Assembly (NCBI GenBank): GCA_035362115.1
Contig: DAOSDD010000055.1
Location: forward strand, 1 to 21,096
Length of the DNA stretch: 21,096 nt
Source of the DNA: DUMC01 sp035362115
GTDB taxonomy: Bacteria; Bacillota; Clostridia; Acetivibrionales; DUMC01
Direction of reading: 5' to 3'
Each line of letters begins with the position of its first letter. Position 1 is the stretch's first letter. The notes below the pieces were generated by a model. It saw only the letters and a list, made by a program, of their open reading frames with translations. It ran no database searches and was not told the DNA's origin. This document shows, piece by piece, positions 14,885 through 21,096 of this stretch. Made by a program: the position numbers and the translations under genes.

Positions 14885-14903
14885 CTAACAACGAGAATTC
14901 GAT

Positions 14904-16535
14904 TTATTTCTTTTGGTTGTCATAATATTCTTGCCAAAGCTGCACATATCTATCAACATTTAGAGATTTGCAAGTCTTCAGATGTTCATTCCACTGGGCA
15001 TCAGTGACTCCTTTTAAAATGCTGTTTGAAACAAAATTCGCTAAATATGCGTCAATCTCAACTAGTAATAAATTTTTCTCATTAGCTGTCTCAATATTTT
15101 CAAAGTTAGACTGAAGAGTTTCAGCTGGAAAATACTTTTGGTACAAATCGGTAATTGCATCAAGACGTATTTTTGTACGTGGTGCTAAAAGACGTTTATA
15201 AAGACCTTCTTCGGCAGTCATGAACCAGTTAGCCTGAGAAGCAGGTGCTACAGTATGGCGGTATTCACCCCAGCTTGCGCCTTGTGGCAGTTTATCATTA
15301 TTCTGAATCCATAACCCGTTTTCATTGAACTTCCATGCTTCTCCTTCAGGACCAAAAGACCAGCGCATTTTATTTTCCCAGGAACTGTTAATATAATCAT
15401 GCCACCTAATCATTGCAATAGGATTTTTGCAAGACTTGGTTACAACAAATCCTGTAATATTTCCGCCCTTTTGACCTTCCTTATTCCAGAGGACTTTGCC
15501 TGCACCTCCATCTATTGGTTCAATAGGTATATAATGGTTCATATTATCACCGGTAGCTGTATCAGCATTATAGCTTAGAAATGATCCAAGAAGCAGCTCC
15601 TTGTTTTTTCCTTTGGCTTGCAACTGCTGAAGAGCCTGACTAAATCCTTCAACATCCATCAAACCAGCTTGAACCAATGAGTTAAACCATACTAGAGCAT
15701 CACGGAACTCATTTTTTATTGATGGAAAAATGACTTTTCCATTTTCTACAATTAGATGCTGGGTATTATCAAGAACTCCAAAGGTTCCAAAGAATGAATT
15801 TAATGAATACTGAGCATCTTGTTGGCAGAAAGAAAAAGGAATTTCATCATTTTTCCCATTTTTATTCATATCATTGTCTTTAAATGCTTTAAGAACCATA
15901 TAAAACTCACTTGTTGTACGCGGCACTTGCATACCCAAAGCATCCAGCCATGTTTTGTTGATATAAAGCAAGGAATTTGTTACACCCCAAGCAGATTCTT
16001 CACTCGTGTTAAAAGAATAGATTTTGCCATCCGGTGTAGTTAATGCAGTTTTGATATCCGGGCGTTCGTTCCAGAGTTTCTTAATGCTGGGGGCATATTT
16101 GTATACATAGTCTCCTATGGGTACAAGTGAATCAATGTTTTGCATTAGCATCGATGTGCTGATGCCACTTACAATTGCATCCGGAAGACTTTTGGAAGCA
16201 AAAGAAAGATTCACTTTTTCATTCCAGCCTGAGGGAGCAATTTCTTGCCATGTAATAGATATATTGGTTTCCTTTTCTACTTCTTGAACAGGTAATTTTT
16301 CAGGGTAGGAATTCTTGCTGAGAGCATTTTTCCTGATCATAACTGTAAAATTTTCTTTTTCTTTCAGGATGGGTATACCCGATTTATATAGGTTCCCCTC
16401 AAGATTAGTGTCAGTATCATTGTTTTGAGGAATAGTAGCTTTTGTTTCTTGAAATTCAGTCTTTACGCAGCCTGTAAAAGCTTGAATTACCAGAATAGCT
16501 GCCAACAAAAATAAACATGTTTTCTTGAACTTCAT
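14904..16535 (-). CDS. Extracellular sugar-binding lipoprotein of an ABC importer (LplA-like)
   Basis: The substrate-binding component of a CUT1-type ABC importer, tethered outside the membrane. From ATG 16535 the protein is 543 aa: a lipoprotein signal with basic MKFKK, a hydrophobic core, and lipobox AFTGC with C23 as the lipidated residue. A polar linker rich in T, N and D follows, then a family 1 binding-protein fold with features such as YINKTWLDALGMQVP and DNDMNKNGKNDEIPF, an acidic D-x-N-x-N-G-x-x-D-E loop typical of the large LplA/YtcQ group. The frame extends to 16613, but that ATG has no ribosome site and would bury the signal peptide; 16535 has AAGGGGAG at good distance. It follows two permease genes and is expressed with them; two 21-bp repeats lie in its leader. 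Its size suggests an oligosaccharide rather than a simple sugar. Confidence 0.93.
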   Translation of the reverse strand: MKFKKTCLFLLAAILVIQAFTGCVKTEFQETKATIPQNNDTDTNLEGNLYKSGIPILKEKENFTVMIRKNALSKNSYPEKLPVQEVEKETNISITWQEIAPSGWNEKVNLSFASKSLPDAIVSGISTSMLMQNIDSLVPIGDYVYKYAPSIKKLWNERPDIKTALTTPDGKIYSFNTSEESAWGVTNSLLYINKTWLDALGMQVPRTTSEFYMVLKAFKDNDMNKNGKNDEIPFSFCQQDAQYSLNSFFGTFGVLDNTQHLIVENGKVIFPSIKNEFRDALVWFNSLVQAGLMDVEGFSQALQQLQAKGKNKELLLGSFLSYNADTATGDNMNHYIPIEPIDGGAGKVLWNKEGQKGGNITGFVVTKSCKNPIAMIRWHDYINSSWENKMRWSFGPEGEAWKFNENGLWIQNNDKLPQGASWGEYRHTVAPASQANWFMTAEEGLYKRLLAPRTKIRLDAITDLYQKYFPAETLQSNFENIETANEKNLLLVEIDAYLANFVSNSILKGVTDAQWNEHLKTCKSLNVDRYVQLWQEYYDNQKK

Positions 16536-16582
16536 TTTAATCTCCCCTTCTTTTATTATTTTTAATGTTTTTATTATTTTAG

Positions 16583-16641
16583 CTTGCTTAAAGCAATTAT
16601 AATACTTTTTCATATTTCACCTTGCTTAAAGCAATTATAAT
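16583..16641. repeat. Pair of identical 21-bp direct repeats, each containing a palindrome
   Basis: Copies at 16583-16603 and 16621-16641 are identical; each holds TTGCTT-A-AAGCAA followed by TTATAAT. They are spaced 38 bp start to start and fill the gap between the second permease gene and the binding-protein gene. On the minus strand each reads TATAAT then TGCTTTAAGCAA. A related sequence, TATAAT then GCTTTAAAG, occurs on the minus strand upstream of the first permease (18689 down to about 18675). Confidence 0.85.
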
Positions 16642-16648
16642 GTTTTTT

Positions 16649-17572
16649 TTAGCCCTTAACTGATCCAATCATAACTCCCTTGATAAAATATCTTTGTAAA
16701 AAGGGATACATTATCAAAACTGGAAGTGTAGAAACAATGATAACTGCATATTTGAGAGATTCAGCTATTCTCTGTGCATCACCTATGGATTCAATATCTG
16801 TAGTGTCGCTCACAAGCATCTGGCTTGCAATAAGAATATCTCTCAAGATTAATTGCAGAGGATATAGTTTTTCGTTATTTAAATAGATAAGAGCACTAAA
16901 AAATGAATTCCAGTGACCTACTGCATAATAGAGGGTCAGTACTGATATAATTGATTTGGATAGCGGCACAACTATTTTTAAGAAAAATATGCCATTCCCA
17001 CATCCATCAATAAATGCCGCTTCCTGAAGCTCTACTGACATAGTATTTTGGAAAAATGATTTTGCGATTATAATATTATATACTGAAATGGAGCCTAAAA
17101 TAATCATTACAAGAGGGGTATTTATAAGGTGTAATTTATCTACAACCATGTATGTGGGAATAAGTCCTCCCCCAAAATACATAGTAAAGACGAATATACC
17201 CGTTATGGGACCTTTGCCAACAAGATCCTTGCGGGAAAGTGAGTATCCGGCGAGGATTGTTGCTGTTACACCTAAAAGAGTACCAAAAAAAGTATATATT
17301 ATTGTATTATAATATCCCCGCCAAATCCGGTTATCCATAAAAACTCTTATATAACCCTCGAAGTTTAAAAGCCTGTCCTTGCCACCAATTGGATATAAGA
17401 GCATTGAACCTGTGTTAACAGCATCCGGATCACTTAAAGATGCTATAACAATGAAATAGAGGGGATAAACGGTAATAATCAATATAAGAATTAATAATAA
17501 ATTTACAGCAAAATCAAATATCCCATCTGATGAGTGTTTTAATAGATTCAATTCGGCTGTTTTTCTTTTCAT
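16649..17572 (-). CDS. Sugar ABC transporter permease, LplC/YtcP type
   Basis: One of two membrane subunits forming the transport channel. From ATG 17572 it is 307 aa with six predicted membrane segments, the first at about residues 20-45. The EAA loop that contacts the ATPase is ELQEAAFIDGCGNGIFFLKI (181-200), followed by VVPLSKSI. The C-terminal RYFIKGVMIGSVKG is characteristic of the MalG/LplC side. The frame extends to 17590, overlapping the previous gene by 7 nt, but AAGGGG just before 17572 makes that start better and leaves 11 nt between the permease genes. No ATP-binding subunit is encoded nearby; such importers often share an MsmX-type ATPase encoded elsewhere. Confidence 0.94.
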   Translation of the reverse strand: MKRKTAELNLLKHSSDGIFDFAVNLLLILILIITVYPLYFIVIASLSDPDAVNTGSMLLYPIGGKDRLLNFEGYIRVFMDNRIWRGYYNTIIYTFFGTLLGVTATILAGYSLSRKDLVGKGPITGIFVFTMYFGGGLIPTYMVVDKLHLINTPLVMIILGSISVYNIIIAKSFFQNTMSVELQEAAFIDGCGNGIFFLKIVVPLSKSIISVLTLYYAVGHWNSFFSALIYLNNEKLYPLQLILRDILIASQMLVSDTTDIESIGDAQRIAESLKYAVIIVSTLPVLIMYPFLQRYFIKGVMIGSVKG

Positions 17573-17583
17573 GTTTGCACCCC

Positions 17584-18552
17584 TTACCATAAACTAGTAT
17601 TTGAAATACTACGGGCAAATCTATTAACCAGAACCAGTAGAGTGAAATTGATAACATTGTTGAAAAGGCCAATTGCTGTTGAATAGCTGTATTGAGCGTT
17701 AATAAGACCTACTTTGTATGTGTATGTAGATATAACCTCGGAAGCATTCAGGTTTAGATTGTTTTGCATGAGCAATGCTTTTTCAAAGCCTACATTCATA
17801 ATATTACCCATACGCATAATCAACAGTATTATAGCTGTAGGAAGCAATGCAGGCACATCAATATGCCAAATTCTCTTTATTTTTGATGCTCCGTCAATTA
17901 CTGCTGCTTCATGTAGCTCAGGACTTACATTTGTTAAAACAGCTATATAAATTATAGAATTCCATCCTGCATTTTGCCAAACACCTGACCAGACAAAAAT
18001 GTGCTTGAAATATACCTCTTCCCCCATGAAAAAAACCGGCTTCAAATTCATGTAGGAAAGGAGTTTGTTAACAACACCATTCCCGGGAGAAAGAAAAAGT
18101 ATAAGCATACCAACCATAACCACTGTAGATATAAAATGTGGAGCATAAGTTGCAGTTTGAGCAAATTTGCTTAGCTTTTTCATGGTACTGTAGTTTAATA
18201 TAAGAGCTAATAAAATAGGAACTGGAAAACCTGCAACCAACTGATATAGGTTTATTGTGAGAGTATTTTTAATAAGATTCCAAAATCTATAGGAATTAAA
18301 AAAAGTAGTAAAGTGCTTAAAACCTATCCATGGGCTGTTCCATATCCCTTTAGTTGAAGAAAAATTCTTAAATGCAATCTGAATTCCGTACATTGGCCAG
18401 TAAGCAAATATAATTATGTAGATTAAAGCAGGTAAAAGAAAAATATAAAGCATATAATTACGAGATACCATTTTCCATTTGGATCTATAGAACTCATGTT
18501 TTCCATACGTTTTCATTTTCGATGGTTCATATTGCCTGGATAAAACATTCAT
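17584..18552 (-). CDS. Sugar ABC transporter permease, LplB/YteP type
   Basis: The partner membrane subunit, 322 aa, with six predicted membrane segments (first at about 32-54, YMLYIFLLPALIYIIIFAYW) preceded by a long basic cytoplasmic tail. The EAA loop is ELHEAAVIDGASKIKRIWHI (212-231) followed by DVPALLP. YWPMYGIQIAFKNF and FARSISNTSLW at the C-terminus are typical of the LplB/YteP group. The start is well supported by GGAGG 8 nt upstream. It is the first gene of the minus-strand operon and is divergent from the AraC-type regulator, with a 336-bp control region between. Confidence 0.95.
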   Translation of the reverse strand: MNVLSRQYEPSKMKTYGKHEFYRSKWKMVSRNYMLYIFLLPALIYIIIFAYWPMYGIQIAFKNFSSTKGIWNSPWIGFKHFTTFFNSYRFWNLIKNTLTINLYQLVAGFPVPILLALILNYSTMKKLSKFAQTATYAPHFISTVVMVGMLILFLSPGNGVVNKLLSYMNLKPVFFMGEEVYFKHIFVWSGVWQNAGWNSIIYIAVLTNVSPELHEAAVIDGASKIKRIWHIDVPALLPTAIILLIMRMGNIMNVGFEKALLMQNNLNLNASEVISTYTYKVGLINAQYSYSTAIGLFNNVINFTLLVLVNRFARSISNTSLW

Positions 18553-18888
18553 AGTATCAACCTCCAGAAATCTTGAAGAACTTGCCTATATAAAGAATAT
18601 CGATTTTTGCTGAAAAAGTAAATGTACATTATTGCCAATGCAATATACTTTTTTTGAAAAAGCTAAATAGGCATCTTTAAAGCATTATAGAGAGAAGGCT
18701 TTCTGATTGCTTAAATTTGAATTAAGCATTAACCATATTTGAAATGCACCTCATTTTGCGCTGTGAACATTGAAATTATTTGTTTTTCGTGTTAATATAT
18801 TAATATGTAACCGGTATATGGTCTATATACAGCAAAAACACAGTAATATGTATAAAAATAGATAATTTGCAGAAAATGAGGAATTTAT
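18553..18888. promoter_or_regulatory. Divergent control region between the importer operon and the AraC regulator
   Basis: No gene. It holds an inverted repeat TGCTTAA (18708-18714) / TTAAGCA (18722-18728) with a 7-nt spacer, another ATTGC-CAAT-GCAAT at 18631-18644, and on the minus strand TATAAT (18689-18684) followed by GCTTTAAAG, similar to the repeats before the binding-protein gene. The first two are candidate AraC operators; the last may be the operon's -10 region, although no good -35 box is visible. Confidence 0.5.
18770..18798 (+). promoter_or_regulatory. Promoter of the AraC-type regulator
   Basis: TTGAAA (18770-18775) and TAATAT (18793-18798) are separated by 17 nt. Transcription would start near 18805, leaving an 84-nt leader. 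A weak ribosome site, ATGAGGAA, lies before the ATG at 18889. Confidence 0.55.
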
Positions 18889-21096
18889 ATGAAGAAGAAC
18901 AGCATACTGTTTAAATATTTAATTTCTTATCTATTGGTTTTGTTTATTCCCTTGTTTATACTTAGTGCCATAATTAAGTATTATTTTATTAAAACTTACA
19001 GCGAATCTGTCTTGAAACAGAAAGCCATGCAAATACAACAAATAAAATCATCTATTGATATACAGCTAAATCAGCTTCACAATTTTGCTATTCAGTCTTC
19101 AAGTAAAAATATATTTTCAAGATATAATATAGAAAACAACCCGTCATCTTTTAATGATATTATGAAAGAAATACGTTATTTTATACATATTAACGCTAAT
19201 CTGCAGGAAGTAATATTTCATTTAAAAGACAGTGATATCTATTATATGAGCTCGGGAACAAGTAAAAATGATTATATATTTACAAACATTATGAATTATG
19301 AGGAAATTAGCAAAGATAATAGTTTGGCTTTCTTTTCAAACCTGGACGCACCTATTTGGCTTAAAGCACAGACTGTATATAACAGAAGTATCAGCAATGA
19401 AAATATTATAACATATATTGTACCTTGTATTATGAATGAAAGTGTAATAATATACCAAATAACTACTTCTTTTTTCAATAGGCTTTTTGCAGAAAATGAA
19501 GATAACATAGAATCTTCGGTACTTTTATTAGGAATGGACAATAGGCTGATTTACGCATATAATACTGACAAAGATTTTTTGAATAATTTAGAAACAATTA
19601 TCGCAGTTGATACCGGAGTTATGAAAGAAGTTGCTGTCGCTGGTAATGATTATTATATATATAAAACAGTTTCTGATTTGAAATCCTTTGTGTTAATGGA
19701 AATAATACCTAAATCTTTTATTGAAGAGCATGTTAACAAATTTTCCCAAATATATCATGTGGGTTTAATAGTTATTGGGCTGCTGGGGATGCTTGTTATT
19801 TATTGGCAAACCATAGCAAACTATAATCCAATAAAAAAGCTTGGTAATACAGCTCGTGCGGCTAATTTGAAAATCCCGGAGCATTTAAATGCACTCGAAT
19901 CAATAGAATTTGCAATAGAAAATCTTTCTAAAAATTCCAGTAAAATTCCCGAAAGAGATGTGGAAGCTATGCGTGAATTAAAGCTTTTTCATCTTTTGAG
20001 AGGACAGTACAAAAGTGTTGATGAGTTTAACAATGATTGCAAAGGTTTAGACATGTTTGTCCTAGGCAACCGATTCCGAGTTGTGGTCCTTCTTACCGAG
20101 TTTAATAGTGAATATGCACTACCTGAGCCTCAAATATTTGATCAACTTCGGGATATGATGCGAATTGACTATGAGGTATTCATGCTTGAATATCTTGAGC
20201 AATTCAGTTATATATTTATATTATCAAGGGAGGAACATAGCAGCATAGAACATAGTGATGGAGAATACAGCAAAAATGAACTCGAAAAGAGGCTTCGATT
20301 TTTGCAGATGCACTACAAAGAAATTACGGGGAGCAGCCTTACTATAGGTATCGGTTATGAATATAATAATACCGGTGATATTCTTCTTTCCTACAATGAG
20401 GCTAAAAATGCTGTAAATTATAAACTTGTACGAGGTGCCGACAGCATTATTTTTCACAATGATATACATAGAAACATCAGTCCCATTCATTATGCCTATC
20501 CTAAAGCTGAACTTGATTCTTTGTACTATGCAATAATCAATGGAAATACTACTAAAATCGAGTTTATAACTGAAATACTCATAAGCCTTCTTCGCAAAGA
20601 ATATCATAGCCTTTTTCTCGCCAAATGTTTATGCTATGATGTTATAAATACAGCACTTAGGGCAGTTCATGACATAAATCTTTCTATCTCATTTTTTGAT
20701 AAGTATAATAAAAGCGAATTTACTTCCATTGATGAATTCATACAAGTTGTAGAGATGATATGCAGTGAAATTATTGAGTGCATGGATGGAAACAAAAAGA
20801 AATATGCTTCACTTGATATAAATGCGGTTACCGCTTATATTAATGAAAATTACTCTGATCCTAATTTCTGTGTCAGCAGTTTAGCAGATCACTTTAACAT
20901 GTCAATATCAAACTTTAGCCACCAGTTCAAAAGCTATATGAGTCAGAATATATCTGCATACATAAATAACATACGCATAAAAACGGCAAAAACCTTGCTT
21001 GCATCAACTGAGCTGTCTGTAAGTGATATTGCTTTACAAGTTGGCTATATCCATTCATCAAGCTTTGTTCGGAAATTCAAACAAGCTGTAGGCATA
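18889..21096 (+). CDS. Membrane-anchored AraC-family regulator with extracellular sensor, 3' end cut by the window
   Basis: The frame from ATG 18889 stays open for 736 codons to the edge; perhaps 20-30 residues are missing. Order: transmembrane segment about 9-32 (YLISYLLVLFIPLFILSAII), an extracellular region about 33-285 resembling Cache-type sensors, a second membrane segment 288-308 (IYHVGLIVIGLLGMLVIYW), a cytoplasmic linker containing ERDVEAMRELKLFHLLRG, a mixed middle domain, and an AraC DNA-binding domain about 644-736. Both helix-turn-helix units are visible: VSSLADHFNMSISNFSHQFK and SVSDIALQVGYIHSSSFVRK. Such one-protein sensors in Firmicutes detect an extracellular sugar or a loaded binding protein and activate the adjacent importer operon. 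There is no histidine kinase or receiver domain. It is transcribed away from the permease gene, which is almost certainly its target. Confidence 0.93.
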   Translation, partial: MKKNSILFKYLISYLLVLFIPLFILSAIIKYYFIKTYSESVLKQKAMQIQQIKSSIDIQLNQLHNFAIQSSSKNIFSRYNIENNPSSFNDIMKEIRYFIHINANLQEVIFHLKDSDIYYMSSGTSKNDYIFTNIMNYEEISKDNSLAFFSNLDAPIWLKAQTVYNRSISNENIITYIVPCIMNESVIIYQITTSFFNRLFAENEDNIESSVLLLGMDNRLIYAYNTDKDFLNNLETIIAVDTGVMKEVAVAGNDYYIYKTVSDLKSFVLMEIIPKSFIEEHVNKFSQIYHVGLIVIGLLGMLVIYWQTIANYNPIKKLGNTARAANLKIPEHLNALESIEFAIENLSKNSSKIPERDVEAMRELKLFHLLRGQYKSVDEFNNDCKGLDMFVLGNRFRVVVLLTEFNSEYALPEPQIFDQLRDMMRIDYEVFMLEYLEQFSYIFILSREEHSSIEHSDGEYSKNELEKRLRFLQMHYKEITGSSLTIGIGYEYNNTGDILLSYNEAKNAVNYKLVRGADSIIFHNDIHRNISPIHYAYPKAELDSLYYAIINGNTTKIEFITEILISLLRKEYHSLFLAKCLCYDVINTALRAVHDINLSISFFDKYNKSEFTSIDEFIQVVEMICSEIIECMDGNKKKYASLDINAVTAYINENYSDPNFCVSSLADHFNMSISNFSHQFKSYMSQNISAYINNIRIKTAKTLLASTELSVSDIALQVGYIHSSSFVRKFKQAVGI

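Noticed and set aside
16536..16613. N-terminal 26-residue extension of the sugar-binding lipoprotein
   Set aside because: It lacks a ribosome site, contains one of the 21-bp repeats and would place the lipoprotein signal internally.

Overview
The window looks like an AT-rich, low-GC Gram-positive (Clostridia-type, probably cellulolytic or soil anaerobe) chromosome segment, joined at its left end to about 680 bases of foreign-looking sequence. Evidence for Clostridia: single-chain PurL fused to a glutaminase domain, Cys-type sulfatases, strong purine-rich Shine-Dalgarno sequences, sigma-A promoters, CUT1 sugar transport genes of the LplB/LplC type, and a membrane-bound AraC regulator. The first 677 bases instead encode, on the minus strand, the start of a DNA polymerase III beta clamp (dnaN) of proteobacterial, most likely betaproteobacterial, type at about 50 % GC. 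This is either an assembly chimera or a very recent transfer; the breakpoint lies somewhere in 678-803.

Layout. 1-677: 5' part of dnaN (minus). 804-1049: tRNA-Gly(TCC) and tRNA-Arg(TCT) on the minus strand with a textbook promoter and a terminator. 1207-2955: a large membrane-anchored protein of unknown function (minus). 2956-3532: AT-rich non-coding stretch with a possible 5-codon minigene and a nested hairpin. 3533-5811: two-gene minus-strand operon, XRE-cupin regulator then AMP-forming acyl-CoA synthetase. 6086-10012: plus-strand purL, with two anomalies: four tandem 18-bp repeats at its start, and a glutaminase domain that has lost its catalytic cysteine. 10013-10507: non-coding or relic sequence with a terminator. 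10508-18552: minus-strand carbohydrate locus, in transcription order permease LplB-type, permease LplC-type, solute-binding lipoprotein, sulfatase, enolase-superfamily enzyme, sulfatase. 18889-end: divergent membrane-sensor AraC regulator, cut by the window edge.

How the genes work together. The right half reads as a small sulfated-sugar uptake and catabolism locus: the AraC sensor detects the ligand outside and activates the divergent operon; the lipoprotein and two permeases import an oligosaccharide (with an ATPase encoded elsewhere); the sulfatases desulfate; the enolase-superfamily enzyme probably dehydrates or epimerises a sugar-acid product. No glycoside hydrolase, no ATPase and no sulfatase-maturating radical SAM enzyme is present in the window. 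The left half is housekeeping or accessory metabolism: an acyl-CoA synthetase under a cupin regulator, and an unusual PurL that keeps its synthase half intact but appears unable to hydrolyse glutamine.
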